Assembly: GCA_965153355.1 (NCBI GenBank)
Contig: OZ231126.1
Span: forward strand, 10,416,001-10,480,000
DNA: 64,000 bases
Source: Flaccisagitta enflata
Taxonomy: Eukaryota; Chaetognatha; Sagittoidea; Aphragmophora
Direction of reading: 5' to 3'
Shown: piece by piece, positions 38,481-48,973 of the stretch
Numbering within the stretch: position 1 is the stretch's first letter
Layout: the number at the start of each line of letters is the position of its first letter
Notes under the pieces: generated by a model
What the model was told of the DNA's origin: nothing
The model's database searches: none
Seen by the model: only the letters and a program-made list of their open reading frames with translations
Program-made: the position numbers and the translations under genes

Positions 38481-39670
38481 AAGATGTCCAAAAATGCAAA
38501 ATTTTGTACCCCTAATATCATGATTTTGAGCAGTGATTTTTGGTTTTTTGAGTTATCGGACCATTGTAAAATTTTGCACTCAAGTGAATATGCTTATGAA
38601 GAATAAATTCTCATAGTGTGCATCATGATACACTCTATCTTTGTTGAAAAAATTAGAAATGCATTTCAAAAATGAAAATGCAAAATTTTGAAAAAATTCA
38701 AAGAAGAATTTTGAGAAAACCGTTTATCATAGGCCAATGAAATTTTTCATGCAAGTATATATTGAGGTCAAGTCCATCAATGCAAAATTTCATGATAGTG
38801 GGACATATAGTTTAGCCTATATGGCTAAAAAACCATTTTTTTGCATTTTTTGGGCGTTTTTTGGGTATTTTTAACCCAAAAATGTGACTTAAACTTGGCT
38901 ACAGGGCCAGAAATTTTGCATGAAGATGCTCCAGGTGATTGGCAACTTGGATGCAAAATTTGGTGCAACTGGCTCAAAGGGTTTGGCCGTAGCAATGCCA
39001 AATGTCCAAAGGTATCCAAAAATGCAAAATTTTGGGCCCCAAATTTTTAGACTTTGAACAGTTTTTTGGTGTTTTTTTGGTTTTGGACCATTTTAAAACT
39101 TTGCGGTCAAGTAAATATGCCTATGGAGGACTGATTCCTGGAGCTGGCATCAAAAATTAGGCTATTTTTACAAAATTGGCTTTTTTTGAAAATTTGGTGT
39201 AGATTTTGATATCCAAATTTTTGGTTTTTTAGCCATAACGGGAGCAAAACTGAATATTTTTTTGATCCGTTTTTTTCAGTAGGTGTCAAATGGTCAAAGT
39301 AATATCCAAAAAAAATTTGGGGGTCTAAAATTGATTTTTTCAATTTTTTTTGCCAAAAATCAAATATAGCGTTTTTTTGAAAAACATACCCAGACTTTAA
39401 AAAGCCATATCTCCGCTTCTAGTGAACCGATTTTGATAAAATTTGGAATGGAAGTAAAAAAAACCTATATTTTGCTTCAACTAAATTTTCATGATGATCC
39501 GTTGAACGGTTTGGCGTTGGCGCAGTTTTGAAATTTTTTTTTGAGAAAAAATGCATTTTTTAGGTAGGTCCATAAAAAATTTTGACGTGGACCGATCCGA
39601 GTCTTGTTCAGCATCAAAAACTGACCCTGTATGCAAATTTTCAGACTTTGCTGCAGAATCGCCGATGCTT

Positions 39671-40361
39671 TTTTTCAAAAGCCTGGACTTGACGGGAACA
39701 ATGTTCTTTCTTTTCCTTTCAACCACGATCCAGTCGTTTTTGTTTGACCGAAGTTTGTTTGCGTGGTTGGCGTAGGATGGTTTGACTGATTTAGCTGCAG
39801 CTGCGGGAAGAGTTGACTCCGTTGAGGTAGATTCTGCTGCCGACGTGTTTGCCGGTGCAGTTGCCGGCGCAGATGCCGCTGCAGCTGCTGTTGCCGCTGC
39901 CGACGCAGATGTCGACGCAGATGCCGACGTAGGTGCCGACGCAGATGCCGACGCAGATGCCGACGCAGATGCCGACGCAGATGCCAACGCAGATGCCGAC
40001 GCAGATGCCGACGCAGATGCCGACGCAGATGCCGACGCAGATGCCAGATGCCGACGTAAGCCCCAACGGTGTTGAAGACGTAGCAATCGGAACAGATGCT
40101 GATCCAGATGTTGCCTCGGAGGCCGGCGCAGCTGGGGATTCGACTGATGATAGTGGCGTTGTCGTTAACGCCGCCGATGAGTGAAGTTGCTCAAGAGCTC
40201 TTTGCGTAGATGAGGATTCGTCTGATTCCAATAAACGCGACGACGCTACCGGCGTTTTTTCCACTTGTGGGGAGTGAAACGACGATGGCGTTGAGAAGAC
40301 AGTAGTTTGTAGACGCTTTGGAGTAAAGGCCTCGGCAGAGCCACTTAATTTTCTTTTGTTT

Positions 40362-40396
<35 letters not shown>

Positions 40397-40832
40397 AAAC
40401 TTGATGACTTTATCCGTCAATGCGGCAATGGTAGCTTCTTGTTGGTCAATCTTTTCATGCAGTTTCTCAATGGACGCAATGAGAAATTGAATGCTCAGTT
40501 TTTCAATGTTGGCGCCGGGAAGACGATTTGGATTGGCGGCAACAAATTGGACGGTGAGTTTGCCGGCGAGCTCGCGGTCGACAATAGTCCAAATTTCAAC
40601 GGCGTCGGTAACAACGCGCCGTAACGCGCCGGACTTGCCCTCGACGCGTTTGACGGTGTATTCTTTGATGGAATCAGCGATGGAAGTCGTTTCACATTCA
40701 CTGACAAGAAGGTTTTTCGCTTCAAGCGCCTCCCGATAAGAGAAGAAGTGTAGAGATGAGATTTTCTTTATCCAATTTGTCGAATTGAACCGACAGAAAA
40801 CATAGAAATTCGTTGACACGTAGTGTATCCAT
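39671..40832 (-). pseudogene. LINE ORF1, N-terminal part, separated from its C-terminus
   Basis: The likely start is ATG at 40,830-40,832 (MDTLRVNEFLCFLSVQFDKL). A one-base shift near 40,735-40,745 leads into SYREALEAKNLLVSECE, then EIWTIVDRELAGKL, a coiled-coil-like IEKLHEKIDQQEATIAALTD, an Asn run from a TTG/AAC repeat and a Ser/Pro-rich linker. A second shift within a 12-bp repeat moves to the frame ending NDWIVVERKRKNIVPVKSRL, where the giant repeat begins. The basic WIVVERKRK segment normally precedes the RRM-like part found at 28,993, same strand, so the two are halves of one ORF1. Confidence 0.65.
39895..40060. repeat. 12-bp coding minisatellite (GCCGACGCAGAT)n
   Basis: About 12 units that keep a reading frame in ORF1. 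One irregular unit near 40,041-40,055 (GATGCCAGATGCC) lacks 5 bp and shifts the frame. Confidence 0.9.
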
Positions 40833-41191
40833 GGTGAGACATTTGGAGAATTAAAGGGCGAGATAGGAGAAAATTCTTTAAACTCCGTGCTTGTTTGATA
40901 ATCAATGAGTCGTTTTCTCCACCTGTAACTGACTCTCGGGTCCGAGACTTATCATGTGAAAGGCAATGCATGTGCGTAACTCTCTACAGCATAGTAAGAC
41001 AGCAACGATGACATGAAAAATCACACCATAAAAATCACCTTTACATATATCTTCAATTATCTTCATGCGAGTAAGGAAGTAGACCTAGAAAGAAAAGTGA
41101 AATATCTTCCAGATCTAATGAGTGATATCGATGAAAAAAAGATTGACCATAAAACATATGAAATACCAATAAAGGCGGCTAATCGCCGACC

Positions 41192-41729
41192 GGAAAAAAG
41201 TCGTAAATGGAAGTCTCTTTTTTCAGTGCAAATTCTTTTCTGTATGGATCTCATGATGTTTGGTTGATTTTTGTCTTTTTTTTGCTATTCGATCTCTGTG
41301 TCTCTTTTTCCTTTTGGTTTTTTTTTGTCTGTATGTGTGTGTGTTTCTCTCTCTCTCTCTCAAGCAGAATAAAATATTAAGTTAGCGTCATAAAAGTTAA
41401 AGTAAATTTGTGTAACATCTTTACTCTTCTCTACTGTTACATAACACAAAAAAATCGGGATCAATGAAAAATATCGATTTTCGCGAAAATGCGAAAAAAT
41501 TTAAAAAGATTCAAAAACTCATAACTCCCAAAATATTGATCATAGAGACTTCTGGTTGGCGCCATTTGAAAGAGAAAAATAAGCTCTTTCTTAGCTATGA
41601 ATATCAAAAAATGTATCATCCCAGCCCCAAAATGACCCAACTTTCTAAAATTGCCTCAAACCGAAAATGGAAAATTTTATTTCTCGCCTATGTTTCAAAA
41701 AGTCGAATTACGTAATTCGACTTTTTTCC
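41192..41729. mobile_element. family-3 element (GGAAAAAAGTCG ends)
   Basis: GGAAAAAAGTCGTAAATGG at the left and ATTCGACTTTTTTCC at the right are inverted ends. A GGCGGCTAATCGCC hairpin lies just outside the left end. The right half is the 350-bp repeat also found at 18,970 and 19,663. A GT/CT microsatellite splits the halves in each copy. Confidence 0.6.
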
Positions 41730-41899
41730 AACTATAGATTAAAAAAAAATATGAATGTCTGTGCTTAAGTTGACCTGTACGTCCCCAGACTTTAACTCTG
41801 AGCGCATGAACAGAAAATTGTATGAAACATTGTGTCAATCGATTCAATATCAAAAATCGGGGATGCATTGATCTCTTGATTTTTGGACGCGATCCAAAG

Positions 41900-42144
<245 letters not shown>

Positions 42145-42334
42145 CTTTTTTATGTTACATAGGGCCCAAAATTATGGGAAAATGCGAAAAATGCGAAAAA
42201 TGCAAAAAAGTTCAAAAAAATCATAGCTCCGAAATTATCAATTGCACAGAATTCTGCTGGTCGTCATCTGAAAGAGGAGAATTAGCTTTTTCTTAGATAT
42301 TACCATCTAGCTCATAAATATACGGACAGCTGGA

Positions 42335-43220
42335 TGAAAATTAGCATAGTGACTCACTGAATGAAAAATATGTTCAAATGAATCAATTTTTAGTCATTAT
42401 ATGGTATTTTGATCTATCAACTGCTTTTGTTTCAAGTTTCTATCAGATTGGTCAATGATTTTTTGACTTAAATCAGTGTATCATTGATTTTTTTAAAAAG
42501 CATCAAAAACCATTGATTTTTTTTTGTTTTCTTTAGATATGAGATAATTTTAAAGCAATATGTTAAACTACAGCCTTCAATTTTTTCAACATTCAAAAAA
42601 ATTTGTAAAAATGTGATCTAATGAGGTTAAGCAGAATGATTTTTGCCAATCCGTTTGGATTTAAGAGATCTTTCTTTATAGGTTGTCCTTTGTTGATATG
42701 AACTTAAAACCTGTTAATTCGATGTTGGTAAAATCACAATTTTTCTTCAAAACGCTGTCATTTGAAAACGGATTGAGCTACTAAGCTCTGCTTGGTCTTG
42801 AATAGAAGATTTTTTGTCATATTTTATGGATCTGCTTTCATTTTTCTATTAGATATTGAAGTTTAGTTGCTATAATCATGAGTAGGTGTATATTTATGAG
42901 CAAGATAGTATTTTATGCGTAGTCCCATTCGGCCCGAAAAGCAGATCAACTTTCCCAAACCACTCATGAGAAAAAGGGAAATTCAAATTCCGGCGTAGGT
43001 CTCAAAAAGGTATTCTTCGACAAAATCGAAAGTCAGACTCGCGGCGATATTTGAATTCTAGTATGATCACTTTTTAGAAAATAAATTTTAACACGGTATG
43101 ATAAAAAAACTGTCTTCGTCGATTTTTTTTTTGCTTGGAAACCATCTTTATAAGGGAAGAATTTTTTTTGAGATGTGATAATGATGATTAATGTTGACAT
43201 AATGATTTTGAATTTATATG
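42335..43220 (+). other. intron 1 end, no feature seen
   Basis: AT-rich intronic DNA with no recognised element. Confidence 0.4.
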
Positions 43221-43224
43221 CTAG

Positions 43225-43546
43225 GATTCCAAGGATGACGATCAGACATTGCTGGAGCTCCGCATCGAGGACGAAGCTGATGACCATCTGCTTTCTGAAT
43301 CCGGCACTCCGACAGGGACACCTGATGGAAGTCCGATGTCAACGCCTCGGACAAGCGAGATAAGTCAAGCTGAGGAGACGCCGCGTTGCTGTTCGGACAT
43401 CGGCGAGACTCGGTCCCTTTCCCGGCATCGTCACGGGCCAGTCAGCAGAAGCGTCAAGAAGAAATTACAATCGGTTTTTCAATCTTTTCGCTACGATCGA
43501 CAAGAACAGCTTTCAACCAGTTCAGACCACTCAGCTGAATCGTCTA
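43225..43546 (+). CDS. RhoGEF exon 2
   Basis: Acceptor ATGCTAG then GATTCCAAGGATGAC, phase 0 in, donor CTA|GTAAGA, phase 1 out. Encodes DSKDDDQTLLELRIEDEADD, a Ser/Thr-Pro cluster (SGTPTGTPDGSPMSTPRTSE) and a basic VSRSVKKKLQSVFQSFRYDR segment. The several SP/TP sites look like phosphorylation targets (inference). No folded domain. Confidence 0.8.
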
Positions 43547-43701
43547 GTAAGAATATATCACGTTCACATTGCGTTTTTTACGTTTTACTAATAGACTAAA
43601 TGGGCGGACACATATACTAATTATACATGCACGCACACAGCTACAATCAGAGTCAGTCAGACGTCAGGCCCCATCCATGATTTATGAAGATTACACAATT
43701 T

Positions 43702-43863
43702 TTTTAGTCGCGGACAAGCGACTAGAGATCTGGCTGTGTCGGTCCGTCCGTCGGTTGGTAGGTTGGTCGCAAAATTTTTCCTAGTTTAAGCGTTTCTTTT
43801 TGCTACACTACACTGCCCCTGCCCATCTGTCCGCGACTGGGGCCTCGTGTATATGGCCTTGTT
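43702..43863. mobile_element. family-1 hairpin-end element, complete short copy
   Basis: Best compact example: TTTTTAGTCGCGGACAAGCG then ACT at the left, GTCCGTCCGTCGGTTGG, an inner CTGCCCCTGCCCATCTGTCC, then GTATATGGCCTTGTT at the right. Lies in the intron between RhoGEF exons 2 and 3. Confidence 0.7.
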
Positions 43864-43892
43864 ACTAATTCCACGGATTCTTTTTTTCACAG

Positions 43893-43943
43893 AGAGAACA
43901 AGCGATGTTTCAGAACCAGATTCTGGACTAGACGAGGATGAAG
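43893..43943 (+). CDS. RhoGEF exon 3 (51 bp)
   Basis: Micro-exon between TTTTTTTCACAG and AAG|GTAAGA, phase 1 in and out. Encodes (K)RTSDVSEPDSGLDEDE, an acidic Ser-rich linker. Excellent splice sites on both sides. Confidence 0.75.
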
Positions 43944-43976
43944 GTAAGAGGTTTATGAACAAAATATTGTAAGGGC

Positions 43977-44468
43977 CAGGGGCGTAGGAGAGTTAGATTT
44001 TTTACTACTGCCACCCAAAATTTGTGTCCCGACAAGTTTAATGCCCCAACAGAAGTCTGATTAGTAGTTTTTGTCCTAAAATTAATGAAAAACCATGATT
44101 CATCTTATACTAAGATAATAAACAACTTTATTTTGATCAGTAAATAAATTGTTTGTTATCAATCACTATTTCATGATATTTTTCATATTGATTTTGTCTT
44201 GTAACAAAGAAGATTCATTCTTGCATCATTTTATTTTGAAAAATCATTAATTGAAATAATTATTTTTTTTTTCTGATATGGTTTTTTTTCTGCTTTCTTC
44301 AATCATTTTTTTCCAATTTTTTCTTTTTGTCTCTTGGTCACTCTTTGTTGCTTCGTGTCATTCTTATATCCTTCTCCTTTTTTTTTAAATTGGTGTCCCG
44401 ACAGATTTGGTGTCCCGACAAAAGGTACTGCCATGGCAGTAGTGGCAGTACCTTCTCCTACGCCCCTG
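43977..44468. mobile_element. hAT-type MITE, 492 bp, with exact 8-bp TSD
   Basis: CAGGGGCGTAGGAGA at the left and TCTCCTACGCCCCTG at the right, flanked by the perfect duplication GTAAGGGC (43,969-43,976 and 44,469-44,476). TGTCCCGACA motifs repeat inside both arms. No transposase. Young insertion in RhoGEF intron 3. Confidence 0.9.
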
Positions 44469-44681
44469 GTAAGGGCTAATCTTACGAGTATGAAAGCATT
44501 TATTGCATCAGTGTTTATCACAGATGAGACAGAATATTTGAATTATCCGACAAGCATAAAATAAAGGAAATCAGTCACAGAATAGAATTTTTTGCTGATT
44601 TTTTTGGCAATTGTTGCTTTCCGAATTTCTAAATGCATGATCTTTCGAATTACAACGCGTGTAAAACTATCGTTCCATCAG

Positions 44682-44785
44682 TTCTGGAATGGGCCAAACT
44701 TCGCTGGGCCCATATGGATATCGTGAAAGTTGAACTACAAAATGTCACTATTGAAAGAAGAATGTATCTAGAAGCAATGTTCGAG
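44682..44785 (+). CDS. RhoGEF exon 4 (start of DH domain)
   Basis: Acceptor TTCCATCAG, phase 1 in, donor GAG|GTAAAT, phase 0 out. Encodes VLEWAKLRWAHMDIVKVELQ and ERRMYLEAMFE, matching the first DH helix, where RxEAMFE-like residues contact the GTPase switch regions. Confidence 0.8.
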
Positions 44786-44906
44786 GTAAATTCATGAGTA
44801 AATAAGTACTCCAGTCGACCCCAATGGTGCGTATTTAGTATTAACTGCTAGCTGATATAACTAAAGATGAAGAACCATTGTCATCAATTGCATTAGGAAT
44901 TTCATA

Positions 44907-45520
44907 CAGTACCTTCCGAGCAAACCCGGCTAAAACTGGAGGATTAATTTTTGTTACTTTAATTTCATTTCCCAAACTTAATTTTTTGTATCTAACTTAA
45001 TTAAAAGATACTTAATTCCTTGAATATATTTGGTTGTCAGATAACTCGTGAAATCAAAGTGCATGAAGACATCAGAATTGAGTGTTCTAACCCAGACCAT
45101 TGGATTCGGCAGAAAATTTTACCTATCCTAGACTACAAGAACAGCGCAGTCAGACAATTATTTCAGATTTTATAGCCATTTCAAGTTTTTAAAGATAATT
45201 GTCTCAAAATGATTTAGGACAATTGTCCTTAAAAACTTTAAATGACCATAAAATCTTAAATACTTGTCTGACTGAGCTGTTTTTGTAGTCTAGGATAGGT
45301 AAAATTTTCTGCCGAATCCAATGGTCTGGGTTAGAACAATCAATTCTGATGTCTTCATGCACTTTGATTTCACGAGTTACTTTTTTTCACAGCCAAATAT
45401 GTTCAAGGAATTAAGTATTTTTTTTATTAAGTTAGATACAAAAAATTAAGTTTGGGAAATGAAATTAAAGTAACAAAAATTAATCCTCCAGTTTTAGCCG
45501 GGTTTGCTCGGAAAGTACTG
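44907..45520. mobile_element. Tc1/mariner-like palindromic MITE, 614 bp
   Basis: CAGTACCTTCCGAGCAAACC at the left, inverted at the right (GGTTTGCTCGGAAAGTACTG), TA flanks at 44,905-44,906 and 45,521-45,522. The arms stay closely matched up to a centre near 45,210. The right end stops 13 bp before RhoGEF exon 5. Confidence 0.85.
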
Positions 45521-45533
45521 TAACTTTATCCAG

Positions 45534-45752
45534 GTGATGTCGACGGTCGGCAATTTCGTGGAGAACATGAAGTTTTTCAAGAAGCATTTCATGAGTGACA
45601 AGCACATCCAAGATATCTTCCCTTCCTCACCCTCTTCCTCATCTCCCTCCAGCAATAACTCCATCTTCCAAAATATACCGGAAATTCTTTTAGCGACGGA
45701 TCGTCTAAAAACAGCGTTGTGGGATGCATTTCAACGCGACATCTTCATGAAG
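45534..45752 (+). CDS. RhoGEF exon 5 (DH domain)
   Basis: Acceptor AACTTTATCCAG, phase 0. Encodes VMSTVGNFVENMKFFKKHFM, a Ser/Pro/Asn insert (FPSSPSSSSPSSNN), then FQNIPEILLATDRLKTALWD. Matches DH conserved region 1 (E-xxY-xxxL-type helix, here NFVENMKFF). The donor is ambiguous: AAG|GTTCAC (end 45,752) or CAC|GTAGAG (end 45,758). Both keep phase 0 and differ by two residues. Confidence 0.8.
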
Positions 45753-45769
45753 GTTCACGTAGAGTCATA

Positions 45770-45773
<4 letters not shown>

Positions 45774-45834
<61 letters not shown>

Positions 45835-45881
45835 TCTCTCTCTCTCTGTCTCTCTGTCTCTCTCTCTGTCTCTTTCTCTCA

Positions 45882-45931
<50 letters not shown>

Positions 45932-45943
45932 CTTCTCTCTCTT

Positions 45944-46033
<90 letters not shown>
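45774..46033. repeat. (GT)n(CT)n compound microsatellite
   Basis: GT run from 45,774, CT run from 45,833, beginning about 20 bp after the exon 5 donor. Confidence 0.95.
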
Positions 46034-46038
<5 letters not shown>

Positions 46039-46204
46039 TTTTGTCATTCGCTTTATGCCTTGGCCTTGATATATTTCTTCTTGCATTCTGGATTGTGAAT
46101 TATGTCATGTCCTGAAATGTTTTGCTCTTTATAAATAACTAAAACTATGTTACCCAAGAATAGAATTAAAACTCAAAAACTTAATATTCTCTCTCCATTG
46201 AAAG

Positions 46205-46624
46205 GAATTCGTCGAAATCGTGACCAGCTTCCTTCAAGACGCCAAATTCACTCAACCTTTCTACGACTATTGCCGGGACATTCCGCTGCAGAAACGTGTC
46301 TTCACCGAAGCCATGAAGTTCCCGCAATTCCGGAAATGCGTCCGGGAGTTGGAGTCGACGGCCAGATCGAACAACAACAAGAAGCATAATCCCAACTCCA
46401 TCGCCGAGATCGAGACTTTTTTGATCATGCCGATGAATCACCTCGTCAGATATCATCTGCTCATGGACAACGTCTGGAAGAAGGCCCATTTGTCGGAAGG
46501 CGAAGCGGACGTGGATGCGATCAGAGCCGCCGATCATCTGGCAGTCAAATTCAAGGAGAAAGCCAACTCGGAACAGGCCATGACCGAGAGAGCGGAAACG
46601 CTGCTCAAGCTCTTCAAGAGACTA
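46205..46624 (+). CDS. RhoGEF exon 6 (core of DH domain)
   Basis: Acceptor TCTCTCCATTGAAAG, donor CTA|GTAAGA, 140 codons, phase 0 both ends. Encodes EFVEIVTSFLQDAKFTQPFY, the middle DH helices, and the diagnostic conserved region 3 helix FLIMPMNHLVRYHLLMDNVW (residues about 375-394). The NH in place of the usual QR is unusual and may matter for GTPase contact. C-terminal helix RAETLLKLFKRL leads to the PH domain. Confidence 0.9.
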
Positions 46625-46634
46625 GTAAGAGGTC

Positions 46635-46857
46635 TTTTTAGTTGCGTGCACGCGACTCTACGCCCTGCTTTGTCCGTCCGTCCGTCGGCCTGTTTGTCTG
46701 TCGGTCAGTCCGCCACACTTTTACTTTTTTCATCAACTTTATTTCTTTAAGTCATTTTAGGTCAATTAAGAGTACATAAAGTATATAAAGTTCATAAAGT
46801 CATTTTAAATCATTCTAAATGTAGGTCTTGCACGCGACTTTTTTTGCTGGCCTTGTT
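46635..46857. mobile_element. family-1 hairpin-end element
   Basis: TTTTTAGTTGCGTGCACGCG then ACT, (GTCC)n arm, repeated TAAAGTCATTTTA-type interior, and CACGCGAC...GGCCTTGTT at the right. It begins 10 bp after the exon 6 donor. Confidence 0.7.
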
Positions 46858-46992
46858 TTGTCTGAAAGTTGTATTAATATTTCGAGTTATTTCCGCGCTT
46901 TCCCAAGAAAATAAAGACCATTTAAAACTTGTTATCTACATGGAAATGACTAAATGAGTACATTTCACCTATCTCATAACTTTCTCTCATAG

Positions 46993-47154
46993 GTTTGGCC
47001 AAGAACGATGAAAAAGATAGAGGCTAATCCCGAATCTGAATGGCTCGTGAAAGAGGGAAGGTTCAAACTCAACGACGGCACGCAAATCATTCTGTATTTT
47101 CTGAGGAAATATCTCATCGTTGCTCGGCAACTGCGGTTATCATCTTCACAGAAG
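46993..47154 (+). CDS. RhoGEF exon 7 (first half of PH domain)
   Basis: Acceptor TTTCTCTCATAG, 54 codons, phase 0. Encodes VWPRTMKKIEANPESEWLVK then EGRFKLNDG and LRKYLIVARQL: beta strands 1-4 of a PH domain (WLVKEG is the usual strand 1). The donor AAG|GTGTGT is the first unit of a GT/GA microsatellite. Confidence 0.85.
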
Positions 47155-47267
<113 letters not shown>

Positions 47268-47752
47268 TAAATATTTCAATATTATAGTGAACATTATGAT
47301 GAAAATTCAATATCATGGTGATTAAAGGATTACTGCCGACGTCTTTCTGTTGCTTTCACGCGCAAGTAACGCGCATTATTGATACTACAAAATGGTAAGA
47401 AAGAAATGTAGAAAACAAGATGTATATTCAATGTATTCATTCTGAAAGAGATATCCGGACTTGGGGAGCAGAGTCGTTGGTCCAAAGGGGGTTGCTGGCC
47501 GCGGATTCGTGCCACACGCACTCGAGCCTGAATAGTTAACAAGAGACGCTGGGTCACAATTTCGTTGCGGACGGGTGGGCAGGGGCAGCCAACCCCCATC
47601 CACACCCAACGCCCCACCCTACCCCTCTTCCAGCCCAGACACATACACAAAAACTTCTAAAACGCTTGTTTCCTCACTTTGACTCGTGTCTACGGACGGA
47701 CCGACAGACGGATAAAGCGGACGGGGGCCAGGGGCGGAAATACCTGTTCATA

Positions 47753-48973
47753 CCCTGTCTTCAAAAGCAACTGATACCAGCAAAAGATGTATTGTGTGAG
47801 AACGATTCATATTTCAAAATTCAGGTTTTTTCTATCTGAAAGCATATTTACTGCAGTTTTTTCATGCAAAATTTCAGCACTTTTTTCCAATTGGTTTAGC
47901 CTCTATATCATTTTGAAGTGTAACACCATTTTATGCATTTTAGTTTTTCCTTTCAGACATGAGTTGAGGTGCCTCACTTAAAACCTCTGTAACTTTTAAA
48001 CGCTTTGAGCTAGAATGCTGGGATTGGTCTCAAATTGAAGATTTTTTGAAGAAATTTATATCAGGTTTAAGAAAAAAAGAATATTTTGCTGTATTCATAA
48101 CATTTTTGTGTAATTTTTCACTTTTTCTCATGTTCCATCAACACTCGATGTAAGAATTTCATCTTTTTTTATTAGAAAATCTTATAATTATGCACTTTAA
48201 GAAAAAAATTTATAATAGTAATGAAAACAAGCTAGATTGGGATAAGTTTCAGGGTTGGAAGGGTGGATTAATCCATTTGAAAAAATCCTGGATTAATCCA
48301 AATGGATAAAATGGATTTTTTCAAAAAAATTTTTGAAAAAATCTGGATTTTTTCAAATTTTTAAAATTTTTTTTGCAAAAATGACCAAACCTCTAAGGAA
48401 GATATTTTTTAATGATTTCAAGTCCTGAATGAGACAAACTTTGGTTTTCTCACAGATTTTTTTCTGTCTTTGATCGTATGAGGGCTTTTGTTTCTGAGAA
48501 ACTTTCTCATGACCTAAAGCATCTCGAACTCTGTGTGATTGAATCCAGGATGCAGTTGAACGCTAGCAATAGATTTTATGAATTACATTTTTTCAAGAAT
48601 GCGCCATACATATTATCTTATTATATAGTTTTATTAAAGTTATGTGTATCCTTTTATCATATCTAGGTGTACGTAATTTTCGCAGAAATACATCTTTGAA
48701 GTTTTAATATTCTCCAGCAACTTTTCGGCCATTTGTGTATAGATATTGCAGCCTTACTCTTTTATTTTGTGTAAAAATTGCTAAGTTTAGTGGAAAATTT
48801 GGGCATATTTAAGAATGGCGTAGAGGCCAAACCATTTGGAAAAAAGTGCTGAAATTTTGCATGAAAAAACCGCAGTAAATATGCTTTTAGATAGAAAAAA
48901 CCCGAATCTTTAAATATGAATTGTTTTCACACAATACATCTTTTGCTATTATCAGTTGTTTTTGAAGACAGGG
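47753..48973. mobile_element. inverted-repeat element, 1.22 kb, TA flanks
   Basis: CCCTGTCTTCAAAAGCAACT at the left is inverted at 48,950-48,973, with TA on both sides. Long arm matches include AAATTTCAGCACTTTTTTCC. It has split a family-1 element (GACGGACCGACAGACGG before, GGACCGAAGGACGGACAG after). A CAGGGTTGGAAGGGTGG fragment near 48,251 may be a further nested remnant. Confidence 0.7.

Larger units (their letters stand above)
30336..39670. mobile_element. giant inverted-repeat element, 2.3 kb arms
   Basis: The left arm 30,336-32,641 and right arm 37,345-39,670 are inverted copies. A 79-codon open frame at 30,665-30,901 (plus) and 39,107-39,343 (minus) encodes the same peptide, and another pair (30,958-31,167 and 38,841-39,050) is nearly identical. 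Outer ends are ATCGGCGAATCTGCAGC / GCTGCAGAATCGCCGAT. Each arm contains tandem modules of about 172 bp. The 4.7 kb interior holds a broken gene, a palindromic element and a family-2 element. It sits in ORF1 of an APE-type LINE. No target duplication can be scored because a family-1 element covers the left junction. Confidence 0.75.

Noticed and set aside
39782-40184. Plus-strand Ala/Asp and Met-Pro-Thr-Gln repeat frames
   Set aside because: Antisense readings of the 12-bp repeat in LINE ORF1.
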